Shown piece after piece: positions 1 through 6,699 of a DNA stretch of 13,338 nt. The notes beneath the pieces are model-generated. The model was not told the origin of the DNA. It did no database searches and was given only the letters and a program-made list of their open reading frames with translations. The stretch is from positions 1 through 13,338 of the forward strand of contig CANPXA010000027.1 in assembly GCA_947585525.1 (NCBI GenBank). Direction: 5' to 3'. Position 1 is the first letter of the stretch, and the number at the start of each line of letters is the position of its first letter. The stretch is from an uncultured Akkermansia sp. (GTDB lineage Bacteria; Verrucomicrobiota; Verrucomicrobiia; Verrucomicrobiales; Akkermansiaceae). The position numbers and the translations under genes were made by a program.

Positions 1-52
1 GGCTTGGTTTTGTCTTCACATGGGGAGGGAATCATGCTAGAATGGTCGAAGG

Positions 53-1129
53 ATGGAGTATGGGTCACTCATAGAGCGGAGACGCGAGAGGTTTGCGGAG
101 CTGGAACAGCAGATAGAGGATCCATCGTTGTTTGAGGATCAGGAGCGTGCACGCGATATTTTACGGGAGCACAGCCGCATTCGCGAGTTGTTAGGAGACT
201 GGGAGTTGCTGCAGGAGGCTGAGCGGCAGATGAGTGAGAACGAGCAGTTGACTGCCGGGGAGGATGAGGAAATAGCGGAGATGGCCCGTGCCGAGGCGGA
301 GGGGTTAAAGGAACGTCGGGAGGCTCTTCTTGAGAAGGTGCAGTATGCTCTGTTGCCGAGGGATCAATTGGAAGATCGTGATGCGTTGTTGGAGATACGA
401 GCGGGCACGGGGGGGGACGAGGCTTCTCTTTTTGCGGCGGATTTGTTGGGGATGTACCAGAGGTACGCGGAGCGTCGGGGCTGGGGCTTTGAGGTGTTGG
501 ATGCGTCGCCGACGGATCTGGGAGGATTCCGTGAAGTAACGGTTCGCGTGACAGGAGAGGAGGTCTTTCGTTTCTTGAAGTACGAAAGTGGGGTGCACCG
601 GGTGCAGCGCGTGCCGGTGACGGAGACGCAGGGACGCATTCATACCTCGACGGCGACGGTAGCTGTACTTCCCGAGGCGCAGGAGGTGGATGTGCAGATA
701 CGGCCGGAGGATCTGCGGATTGAGACCTGTCGTTCCGGCGGAGCAGGGGGGCAGCATGTGAACCGCACGGAATCCGCCGTGCAGATCTTTCACTTGCCGA
801 CGGGAATCATGGTGCGCTGTGAGCAGGAGAGATCCCAGATCAAGAATCGTGAGACGGGGATGCGCATCTTGCGCGCGAAACTTTTTGAGATGGAGCAGCG
901 CAATGCGCAACAATCCTACTCTGCCCTGAGGCGGTCGCTCATCGGTTCCGGCGGTCGGGAGGAAAAAATACGGACGTACAATTTCCCGCAAAACCGACTC
1001 ACGGACCATCGTATCGCCTATACCTCCTACAACCTGGACAATGTAGTCGCCACGGGTGACCTCGATGATATCATTGTCCATATGCAGCACGCCGAAATGC
1101 GCGAGCGTATCAATGAATTGGAAGCATGA
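53..1129 (+). CDS. prfA: Peptide chain release factor 1 (RF1)
   Basis: Reads UAA and UAG stop codons in the ribosomal A site and triggers peptidyl-tRNA hydrolysis; cytoplasmic. The 358-residue length is normal for RF1. Seen: an N-terminal helical domain (about 1-100), the conserved RAGTGGDEAS segment near 116-125, the stop-codon-reading tripeptide PVT at 188-190 (RF1-type PxT rather than RF2 SPF), and the catalytic GGQ at 232-234 inside SGGAGGQHVN. The start at 53 is the only ATG after an in-frame stop at 38-40. GAAGG lies directly against it, too close for a good Shine-Dalgarno, so initiation may be weak or use another signal. A run of eight G (409-416) lies in frame. The stop overlaps the prmC start in ATGA, which implies translational coupling. 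Very sure of identity, less sure of the exact start. Confidence 0.97.
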   Translation: MEYGSLIERRRERFAELEQQIEDPSLFEDQERARDILREHSRIRELLGDWELLQEAERQMSENEQLTAGEDEEIAEMARAEAEGLKERREALLEKVQYALLPRDQLEDRDALLEIRAGTGGDEASLFAADLLGMYQRYAERRGWGFEVLDASPTDLGGFREVTVRVTGEEVFRFLKYESGVHRVQRVPVTETQGRIHTSTATVAVLPEAQEVDVQIRPEDLRIETCRSGGAGGQHVNRTESAVQIFHLPTGIMVRCEQERSQIKNRETGMRILRAKLFEMEQRNAQQSYSALRRSLIGSGGREEKIRTYNFPQNRLTDHRIAYTSYNLDNVVATGDLDDIIVHMQHAEMRERINELEA

Positions 1130-2061
1130 AAACGATCGGTGAAGTCCTGCAGGGAGGTATTGATTATTTGGAGAAGAGAGGAGTGGAGGGAGCGCGTTCC
1201 TCCATGCAGGCTTTGATGGCTCATGTGCTGGAGGTGAACCGCACGTGGATTTACCTGCACATGGCTGATCCGATGACGGAGGAACAGCTCGCGCCGCTGA
1301 GGGAACTGTTGCGCTCCCGTGGACAAGGCACGCCTCTGCAACACCTGCTTGGGGAGGTGGAGTTCTACCGACGTTCTTTCCGCTCGGATGCACGCGCTCT
1401 GATACCGCGTCCTGAGACCGAGGAGCTGGTTGAGCTGGCACTACGCGAGGTGAAAGGAGCAGGGGGGGGACTGCGTGTGCTGGACATGGGCTGCGGTTCC
1501 GGCGTGATCGGCATCACGCTGGCGTTGGAATTGCATGCGCTCAAGCTGGAGGTCGTGATGGCAGATATTTCGCCCGTGGCTTTGGATCTCGCTTTAGAGA
1601 ACGCGACCTCTCTCGGCGCCAAGGTGAAACTTTTCCGCAGTGATCTCTTCTCCGCTTGGCAGCCCGCCGAACAGGCGGAGGACACGCGTATCATCCCGCC
1701 CGCTCCCTTCGATCTCATCGTCGCAAATCTTCCTTACGTCCCCACGAATGAAAAACTCTCCGCAGAGGTGCAGCACGATCCCGCCACCGCGCTCTTTGCC
1801 GGTGACGATGGTTTGGAATTGATCCGCCGTTTCGTGCCTCAAGCTATGTCGTATCTGGCTCCCGGGGGACGGCTCTTGCTGGAGGTCGGACATGACCAAG
1901 GGGAGCGTGTGCAGAGGCTCATGGAGGAAAGCGGTTATGAGGAGGTCGCGCTGCTGAAGGATCTCAATGGAATTGCTCGTTTCCCCATGGGACGCCGTCC
2001 CGCCGCAGTTGAAGAGAATCTCTCTAGCTCTCCCGTTGATGAAGATGCAGGAAACAAGTGA
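1126..2061 (+). CDS. prmC: Peptide chain release factor N5-glutamine methyltransferase (PrmC/HemK)
   Basis: Uses S-adenosylmethionine to methylate the glutamine of the GGQ motif in release factors, which raises termination efficiency. Its substrate RF1 is encoded immediately upstream. Seen: an N-terminal helical substrate-binding domain (1-90), the family signature IPRPETE at 93-99, SAM motif I VLDMGCGSGVIG at 118-129, and the catalytic motif NLPY at 201-204 (most members have NPPY). At 311 residues it is somewhat longer than the usual 280. The extra length is an Asp/Glu/Ser-rich tail after about 292 that overlaps the start of the next gene. It begins four bases before the end of prfA (ATGA overlap). 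A run of eight G at 1462-1469 is in frame and could be a slippage site. Confidence 0.95.
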   Translation: MKTIGEVLQGGIDYLEKRGVEGARSSMQALMAHVLEVNRTWIYLHMADPMTEEQLAPLRELLRSRGQGTPLQHLLGEVEFYRRSFRSDARALIPRPETEELVELALREVKGAGGGLRVLDMGCGSGVIGITLALELHALKLEVVMADISPVALDLALENATSLGAKVKLFRSDLFSAWQPAEQAEDTRIIPPAPFDLIVANLPYVPTNEKLSAEVQHDPATALFAGDDGLELIRRFVPQAMSYLAPGGRLLLEVGHDQGERVQRLMEESGYEEVALLKDLNGIARFPMGRRPAAVEENLSSSPVDEDAGNK

Positions 2062-2611
2062 CGCGCGGGCACCGCTCTGCACGGCTCTGGAGGAGTACCT
2101 CGTTCGTTGTATAGAGGAGCGGAGATCTGTCGCCCGAGAGCTGCTGGATTTCGTCCGCAGCACTCCGGATTGCTTCGAACGCAGTCACGCCGCCGGACAC
2201 ATCACGGGGTCCGCATGGGTGCTCTCGCCGGATGGGAAGAAAGCTCTTCTCCTGCTCCACCGCAATCTCCGTCGTTGGCTGCAGCCGGGCGGTCATGCCG
2301 ACGGGGACGCCGATGTCCTGCGTGTGGCTTGTCGGGAGGCGACGGAAGAGACGGGGATTGCCGGACTTCACCCAGTTCAACCGGGAATTTTTGACGTGGA
2401 TATTCACGTGATTCCCGAGAGCCCGCGCGCGCCGGAGCACAAGCATTACGATGTCCGTTTCCTGCTCCGCGCACCCACGCTTTCCTTCACGATATCGGAT
2501 GAGTCGCTCGACATAGGTTGGTTCACGCTCGCGGAGATGCTTGCTCTCGACCCCCAACCGGATGAATCCGTCCTTCGCCTCGCGCGCATTCTTCCATATC
2601 GTAATTTGTAA
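2039..2611 (+). CDS. Nudix hydrolase
   Basis: A hydrolase of a nucleoside-diphosphate-linked substrate that cannot be named from sequence. From the ATG at 2039 it has 190 residues. The Nudix box runs over about 85-107 (G85, then R99-E100, E103-E104, T105-G106-I107), preceded by LQPGGHADGD. The glutamate usually found mid-box is Ala91, while the metal-binding REATEETG part is intact. GHITGSAWVLSPDG (53-66) forms the start of the fold. An earlier ATG at 1967 would overlap prmC by 95 bases and adds nothing Nudix-like, so 2039 (or 2045) is preferred; the prmC overlap is then about 20 bases. The last residues and the stop codon lie in two copies of the heptamer repeat seen elsewhere in this window. 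Third gene of the prfA operon. Confidence 0.85.
   Translation: MKMQETSDARAPLCTALEEYLVRCIEERRSVARELLDFVRSTPDCFERSHAAGHITGSAWVLSPDGKKALLLLHRNLRRWLQPGGHADGDADVLRVACREATEETGIAGLHPVQPGIFDVDIHVIPESPRAPEHKHYDVRFLLRAPTLSFTISDESLDIGWFTLAEMLALDPQPDESVLRLARILPYRNL
2598..2611 (+). repeat. Two ATCGTAA-type heptamers overlapping the Nudix stop codon
   Basis: ATCGTAA followed by TTTGTAA. These match the heptamer arrays at 4401-4435 and 6668-6695. The TAA stop of the Nudix gene is the end of the second heptamer, so the C-terminus may have been set by repeat insertion. Confidence 0.5.
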
Positions 2612-2678
2612 TTCCCAATGTCGTTTCGGCTTTGCTTTTCCGGCACCTCGTCGGATTTTCCTATTCCGCCGATGTTCT

Positions 2679-3608
2679 TTATCGACGGCGTTGCAATTCA
2701 CTCGCGTAGCATTGTCCCAGATCGGCGGCGTGCTCGGCAGCCCAGTCGAGGAGGCTTCGTTTGCCGGGGGCAGAAACTCCGTCCACAGCGAGGCGGTCCT
2801 CGCAGAGCCCGGTGATCTCATCGCGGGTGAGCATGACATCTCCTACGAGAGCCCCGAGGACGCGAGCGACAAGGAGTCCGGTCCATGCCGGGACCGGAAG
2901 GATAGGACGGTGTTTGCCGATTGAATCGGCGAGCATTTTCCACAGACCCCGGAACGTGTACGTTTCAGCGCCCACGGCCTCTACGATACAATGTTGCGCG
3001 GCATTCTCCGCTTCATCCATGGCAAGTTGCGCAAAGTCACGCACGTGGATGGGCTGAAGTCTGTAGTTTTCTCCGCGTCCGAAGGTGCCGACGCAGGGGA
3101 GGTGCCGCAGGCACCACGCCATGTTGTTGATGAGAATGGACTCAGCCGGCGATTCTCCGAAGAGGACGGCGGGGCGCAGGATGCTGTGCGGGAGACCGGT
3201 TCCTGTCAGGGCTTGTTCCAGGCGGGCTTTGCCGCTGAAGTAGGGGAGGGGACTCGTGGGGTCGGGATGTGTGATGCTCGTGTGGATGATGCGCTGCACG
3301 CCGGCTTCTTTCGCGGCGGCGAAGAGGCGCAGAGTGTTCTCTACCGCGGAACGGTGCGAGAACGCGGCGTGTCCGCGTCCGTTGTAGGAGAAGCGCACCC
3401 AATAGGTGTTCACGAGGACGTCGGCGCTGAGCAGAGAGGTCTCTCCGCCCTTGCTCCATGGCATGGGACGCAGCTCGAATTCGAGCGGGTTGGGAAGGCG
3501 GGAGGCAGAATCGGTGAGACCGATGACGCGCCAGCCGCGTTGCAAGGCTTCTTGGGCAATGTAGCGTCCGCTGTAACCGAGGACTCCGGTGATGGCTATC
3601 GTTTTCAT
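2679..3608 (-). CDS. NAD(P)-binding Rossmann-fold protein, atypical SDR / epimerase-like
   Basis: Probable NAD(P)-dependent oxidoreductase or epimerase-like protein; substrate unknown. From the ATG at 3608 it has 309 residues. Seen: a dinucleotide-binding loop TGVLGYSG at 7-14 directly after the first strand, a conserved-looking IIHTSIT strand at 107-113, and a YxxxK pair (Tyr123, Lys127) in YFSGK, all as in extended or atypical short-chain dehydrogenases (NmrA/NDUFA9-like groups). A longer reading from 3710 adds 34 residues that overlap the upstream gene and lie before the Rossmann strand, so 3608 is chosen. It starts 13 bases after the GbsR-type regulator ends, so the two probably form an operon under the upstream palindrome. 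It converges with the Nudix gene. Confidence 0.85.
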   Translation of the reverse strand: MKTIAITGVLGYSGRYIAQEALQRGWRVIGLTDSASRLPNPLEFELRPMPWSKGGETSLLSADVLVNTYWVRFSYNGRGHAAFSHRSAVENTLRLFAAAKEAGVQRIIHTSITHPDPTSPLPYFSGKARLEQALTGTGLPHSILRPAVLFGESPAESILINNMAWCLRHLPCVGTFGRGENYRLQPIHVRDFAQLAMDEAENAAQHCIVEAVGAETYTFRGLWKMLADSIGKHRPILPVPAWTGLLVARVLGALVGDVMLTRDEITGLCEDRLAVDGVSAPGKRSLLDWAAEHAADLGQCYASELQRRR

Positions 3609-3621
3609 GGTTTTTACGGGT

Positions 3622-4140
3622 TTATTTTGAAATAAGTCGAAGTAGTTTGCCTCCCATTTTGATGGCTCTGCGAAAAACACTCGTCGGGTAGCTCTGCGCC
3701 GCGCGGGCAAAGATCTCCGCCGCGTCCAGCAGTTCTTTCATTGCTTTCATCTTTCCTGCCGTTGTTCGATCTCCTTCCACTGTCGCCTCCCGCAGACATT
3801 CTTCCACGGCTTGCATAGCCCCCTTTGTCTCCCTCCTTCGCCTTTCCTCCAAGATACGGCGGGCGATTTCCCACACATCCCCCTCCGCTGTGTAATAAGT
3901 CTTCCTCTCGCCGAGGCGTGATTCCTTGCTCACTAATCCGTACTCTTCCAGCTCTCTTAAGCCGACCGATGTGTTGGAGCGCGCAATCCCCAACGCCTCG
4001 CTCATCTCCTCCGCCGTCAATCCCTTTCCAACCACATACAGTAAGCCGTGCAGCAGGGCTGTGCTCCTGCCTATCCCCCATCGAGTCCCCATCTCGCCCC
4101 AACGACGTACAAACTTTTCCTGTGTCTTTGTTAGTTTCAT
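3622..4140 (-). CDS. GbsR/MarR-family transcriptional regulator
   Basis: A DNA-binding regulator of 172 residues with a winged helix-turn-helix. The recognition region is LTAEEMSEALGIARSNTSVG at about 41-60, followed by the LRELEEYGLV helix and a wing (SRLGERKTYYT, 74-84). The N-terminal stretch TRWGIGRSTALLHGLLY (19-35) is characteristic of GbsR-type MarR relatives. The C-terminal half (95-172) is charged and probably helical, fit for dimerisation. A perfect 24-bp palindrome ends 7 bases upstream of the ATG, which suggests autoregulation and control of the co-directional Rossmann-fold gene downstream. GbsR itself responds to choline, but nothing here indicates the ligand. Confidence 0.85.
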   Translation of the reverse strand: MKLTKTQEKFVRRWGEMGTRWGIGRSTALLHGLLYVVGKGLTAEEMSEALGIARSNTSVGLRELEEYGLVSKESRLGERKTYYTAEGDVWEIARRILEERRRRETKGAMQAVEECLREATVEGDRTTAGKMKAMKELLDAAEIFARAAQSYPTSVFRRAIKMGGKLLRLISK

Positions 4141-4147
4141 TGACTTT

Positions 4148-4171
4148 AATTTTCTGAAATTTCAGAAAATT
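4148..4171. promoter_or_regulatory. Perfect 24-bp palindrome, candidate operator of the GbsR-type regulator
   Basis: The half-site AATTTTCTGAAA is followed by its exact reverse complement TTTCAGAAAATT, with no spacer. It ends 7 bases from the regulator start codon, so a bound dimer would block initiation of transcription or translation. Assignment as the operator of this regulator rests on position and symmetry. Confidence 0.6.
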
Positions 4172-4250
4172 TGCAAGAAAAATATGTGTCTGTTGCGGTA
4201 ATTTTTATGCAATTTTCTTTGCGTGAATGACGATTTGGCATCGCTCCCGC

Positions 4251-4438
4251 TTTGACGCTTCGGTACCGCACTACCTCAGCGCCCTGCGGGCAAAAGGCTG
4301 AGCTTTTGTCCAATCGCCCTGCCCGCCCGCTTCGCGTGCGCCCTGTACGGGGCCGTCGGGCGCTTTGCATCCCCCGCGCCGGACGGCGCGCATGCATCCA
4401 ATTCGTAATTCGTAATTCGTAATTCGTAATTCGTAATT
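4251..4438 (-). repeat. Composite intergenic repeat, complete single-core copy
   Basis: Read on the minus strand the modules are: five TACGAAT heptamers (4438-4401), a GC-rich hairpin leader (about 4396-4375), a core of about 73 bp from GGCCCCG to GCAGGG (4354-4282) with an inner CAAAAG...CTTTTG hairpin (4308-4291), and a 30-bp tail (4281-4252). The tail matches 13239-13268 on the plus strand at 29 of 30 positions, and the core matches the three cores at 12828-13238. No convincing coding potential; short ORFs in it are repeat-derived. Confidence 0.8.
4401..4438. repeat. Tandem heptamer ATTCGTA, five copies
   Basis: Five exact 7-bp units occupy 4401-4435, followed by ATT. Related heptamers occur at 2598-2611, 5972-5983, 6668-6695, 12755-12768 and near 13268, always at or beside gene ends. 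Confidence 0.9.
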
Positions 4439-4444
4439 GTTCTA

Positions 4445-4576
4445 TTTTCTTCGATTTTACGACCGAAGATGTTGAAATTTCCTTCGAATTTGTGACTTAA
4501 ATTGATCATATTTCCTTCGCTTTTTGTAATAAAACGGGATAAACTTCCTTCGAATTTGAGGAATTGTGTTGACATA
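4445..4576. repeat. Four degenerate 33-bp direct repeats before the AAA ATPase gene
   Basis: Units begin at 4445, 4478, 4511 and 4544. Each opens with a TTTCCTTCG-like motif whose CG falls at 4452, 4485, 4518 and 4551, exactly 33 bases apart. The second half is AT-rich and in units 1, 2 and 4 carries TTGA near its end. In unit 4 this is TTGACA, the likely -35 box of the ATPase promoter. Read on the minus strand the period gives an 11-residue pattern of the KFEGN type, but no gene is supported there. Confidence 0.75.
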
Positions 4577-4597
4577 TCAGTGCATTACGGATAGGCT
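4569..4597 (+). promoter_or_regulatory. Candidate sigma70-type promoter for the AAA_14/DUF4143 gene
   Basis: A consensus TTGACA (4569-4574) lies 17 bases before TAGGCT (4592-4597), a poor -10. An AAAGGA Shine-Dalgarno-like stretch follows about 9 bases before the ATG at 4615. The -35 box is part of the last 33-bp repeat. Confidence 0.45.
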
Positions 4598-4614
4598 GGA
4601 AAGGAACTGAAGCC

Positions 4615-5955
4615 ATGAAACGAGATGCTATCAAGAAACTGGAAGAATGGCGCAAGAGTCCGCGTCGCAAACCCTTGCTGCTACTAGGGGCACGGCAGGT
4701 GGGGAAAACGTGGCTGGCAAAGGAGTTCGGCAAGGCACAGTATCGGAATGTAGCCTATGTTCGTTTCGATGAATCATCGGCAATGCGAGAGGCCTTTGAG
4801 CGCAGTTCAGATGTAAAACAACTTTTGGCGGATATCCAACTGTCATGTGGGGTGGAAGTACGTCCGGACGAAACACTGATTATTCTCGACGAAATTCAGG
4901 AATGTTCGGCGGCGCTGTCTTCGCTCAAATTTTTCTGTGAGGAAGCGCCTGAATACCCTATCATAGCCGCCGGGTCGCTGCTGGGCGTGGAGTTACACCG
5001 TGGTGTAGGCTTTCCCGTTGGGAAGGTGAATCGCGTGATGCTTTATCCGCTCACCTTCACCGAATTTTTAACGGCTACTGACCATGAGCGTTATGCGGAA
5101 TTGCTACGAAAGCGGGACTGGGAAACCATCACGCGCTTCCAAAGCGTGTATGAAAATTTGTTGCGCTACTATTTTTATATTGGCGGTATGCCGGAGGCGG
5201 TCAAAGCGTACGTGGAGACCGGACAATTTGTGCAAGTGCGGCAGGTGCAGATGAATCTGCTGGCGGATTACCGAGCCGATTTTAGCCGGCACGTTCCGGA
5301 GCCTGAGGTGGGACGTCTCTGTGACGTGTGGGACTCCATCCCCACTCAATTATCCGATAACAAGCGTTTTATTTTGGCGGATATCGTGCGCGGGGCTAAG
5401 TCGTCCGTTTATCGTGCTCCTATCACTTGGCTGCAAGAAGCAGGCTTGCTCCACGCTGCCTACAATGTGAGACAACCGCAGTTGCCGCTTTCCGGCTACC
5501 GGGATGAACAATTCAGACTCTTCCCTCTCGATGTGGGGCTACTGGCGGCACAGGCCGGACTGGCTTCCGCCGTGTTGGTGGAGAAGAATGCGGTATTCGG
5601 ACAATTCAAGGGAGCGCTCACGGAGCAGTACGTCTTTCAGCAATTGCTGGCCGAGTGCGGACAACAGCCCTACTTCTGGTTGGCAGACAGGGCGCAGGCG
5701 GAGATAGATTTTCTGCTGGAAACGGATCGGGGCGTGGTGCCGCTGGAGGCGAAGGCAGAGCTGAACCTGCGCGCCAAAAGTCTGCGTAGCTTTTGCCAAC
5801 GCTACCGTCCCACAAAAATCGCCCGCACCTCCATGCACAGTTACGGCGTGTCTTCCTACTCCTATAGCGATACGGACGGAAACGCGCGCAGCTGCTCCTT
5901 GCTCGACATTCCCCTGTTTGCCATCAGTCAGCTTCTCGCAGAGTTGACCGATTGA
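4615..5955 (+). CDS. AAA_14-type ATPase with DUF4143 C-terminal domain
   Basis: P-loop ATPase of unknown cellular role, 446 residues, a normal length for this family. Seen: Walker A GARQVGKT at 25-32, Walker B LIILDE at 88-93, a sensor-like PIIAAGSLLG at 115-124, the PLTFTEFL segment at 145-152, and an IGGMPEAV motif at 189-196. The C-terminal DUF4143 region shows E337, the EIDF motif (D365) and LEAK (E378, K380), an arrangement like the PD-(D/E)xK nuclease-fold signature. Family members are widespread and patchily distributed, often in mobile or accessory settings, which fits its place alone between repeat-rich spacers. It stands alone with its own promoter and Shine-Dalgarno and converges with the HD-domain gene. 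Whether the nuclease-like domain cuts DNA is unknown. Confidence 0.9.
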   Translation: MKRDAIKKLEEWRKSPRRKPLLLLGARQVGKTWLAKEFGKAQYRNVAYVRFDESSAMREAFERSSDVKQLLADIQLSCGVEVRPDETLIILDEIQECSAALSSLKFFCEEAPEYPIIAAGSLLGVELHRGVGFPVGKVNRVMLYPLTFTEFLTATDHERYAELLRKRDWETITRFQSVYENLLRYYFYIGGMPEAVKAYVETGQFVQVRQVQMNLLADYRADFSRHVPEPEVGRLCDVWDSIPTQLSDNKRFILADIVRGAKSSVYRAPITWLQEAGLLHAAYNVRQPQLPLSGYRDEQFRLFPLDVGLLAAQAGLASAVLVEKNAVFGQFKGALTEQYVFQQLLAECGQQPYFWLADRAQAEIDFLLETDRGVVPLEAKAELNLRAKSLRSFCQRYRPTKIARTSMHSYGVSSYSYSDTDGNARSCSLLDIPLFAISQLLAELTD

Positions 5956-5971
5956 AGCGCTTCCCTACCTC

Positions 5972-5983
5972 GTAATTCGTAAC
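5972..5983. repeat. Degenerate heptamer repeat after the AAA ATPase gene
   Basis: TCGTAATTCGTA lies in the 43-bp convergent spacer between the ATPase and HD-domain genes and belongs to the heptamer family of 4401-4435. Confidence 0.5.
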
Positions 5984-5991
5984 TGTCCATA

Positions 5992-6017
5992 GGTGCCGTC
6001 AGGCGCCCCCGCCTTTT
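5992..6017 (+). terminator. Possible terminator after the ATPase gene, overlapping the HD gene end
   Basis: GGTGCC, loop GTCA, then GGCGCC form a 6-bp stem with one G-U pair. CCCGCC and a short T run (6014-6017) follow. The stop codon of the minus-strand HD gene (5999-6001) sits in the loop. A related sequence at 6700-6728 suggests a second small repeat family. The T tract is weak and separated from the stem. Confidence 0.35.
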
Positions 6018-6586
6018 AGGCAGCCGGAGGCGCGGCGGGATTCAGCGGTGGCGCGGATGTCGCGGATGAGTTCCTGGTGCACAAGGGAGAGATCAGTTCT
6101 GTCATCGAGGACGGAGATGATCTTGAGGTAGTTGTCAACTTGGTGACCGGACGTGGACTGAGAGGTATTGTGCAGGGTGTCGCAGAGTTTGACGAGGAGA
6201 GCATCCGGCGAGAGATGGGACAGCTTGTCGCGCATGTAGGGCACCTTGCCTTCCTTGGCGATGCGTGCTTCATCGTTCGTGAGAGATTGGACGAGTTCCG
6301 CGACACGCTTGCCGAATTGGGACTCGAGTTGATCGAAGGTGACGTCCTTGCAGTCCTCTAAGGTATCATGCAGGTAACCGACGATGACGAGCTCGGGGTC
6401 GGAGGAATGCCTGGCGACGAGTTGGGCGACGGCTCGAGGGTGGGTGAAGTAGGGGTCGCCGGAGTCTTTGCGGGTTTGACCGTCATGGGCGTTTTCGGCG
6501 AAAGCGGCGGCTTGGGGGATGAGAGCTTCGGCTCGGGAGAATGACGAGGGAGTAGAGTCTGAATCCATATGTCTTTTCAGCAGCAT
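5999..6586 (-). CDS. HD-domain protein, small (p)ppGpp hydrolase-like (MESH1/SAH type)
   Basis: Probable metal-dependent phosphohydrolase of 195 residues, resembling stand-alone alarmone hydrolases that remove the 3' pyrophosphate of (p)ppGpp. Seen: His34 followed by the RKDSGDPYFTHP motif (39-50, with Arg39, Lys40 and His49), the HDTLED motif at 73-78 (metal ligands His73-Asp74, catalytic-type Glu77-Asp78), and KLCDTLHN at 133-140 with Asp136. These are the hydrolase-domain landmarks of RelA/SpoT proteins; no synthetase or regulatory domain is present. Start: ATG at 6586, though an in-frame ATG at 6568 would remove six residues. Neither has a clear Shine-Dalgarno. The final residues (KGGGA) are encoded in a GC-rich repeat-like stretch. 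The nucleotide substrate is an inference. Confidence 0.85.
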   Translation of the reverse strand: MLLKRHMDSDSTPSSFSRAEALIPQAAAFAENAHDGQTRKDSGDPYFTHPRAVAQLVARHSSDPELVIVGYLHDTLEDCKDVTFDQLESQFGKRVAELVQSLTNDEARIAKEGKVPYMRDKLSHLSPDALLVKLCDTLHNTSQSTSGHQVDNYLKIISVLDDRTDLSLVHQELIRDIRATAESRRASGCLKGGGA

Positions 6587-6641
6587 CTTTTTAATTTATT
6601 CGCTATGTTTAAAGTGACGTCTTGCATCTGCCCCGCATTCC

Positions 6642-6695
6642 CGCATCGGATGGCGCGCAAGCCTCATATCGTAAATCGTAATTCGTAAATCGTAC
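6642..6695 (-). repeat. Partial composite repeat: leader plus four heptamers
   Basis: A leader at 6642-6663 matches 4375-4396 at 18 of 22 positions and is followed by four heptamers (6668-6695: ATCGTAA, ATCGTAA, TTCGTAA, ATCGTAC). Orientation is the same as the copy at 4251-4438, but the core and tail are missing. Arms GCCTCAT (6661-6667) and ATGAGGC (6696-6702) enclose exactly the 28-bp heptamer array. Confidence 0.65.
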
Positions 6696-6699
6696 ATGA

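Noticed and set aside
305..1441. Long minus-strand ORF (378 residues) opposite prfA and prmC
   Set aside because: It is antisense to two unmistakable genes and its translation has no recognisable domain.
3609..3710. Longer N-terminus (34 residues) for the Rossmann-fold protein
   Set aside because: It overlaps the regulator gene and lies before the first beta strand; the ATG at 3608 gives the standard start.
4276..4575. 99-residue minus-strand ORF with KFEGN and ITNYEL repeats
   Set aside because: The peptide repeats follow from the 33-bp and 7-bp DNA repeats; composition and lack of a start signal argue against a gene.
4445..4576. CRISPR array or replication origin iterons
   Set aside because: The 33-bp units are joined without spacers and are degenerate; no replication initiator gene or DnaA-box cluster is visible.
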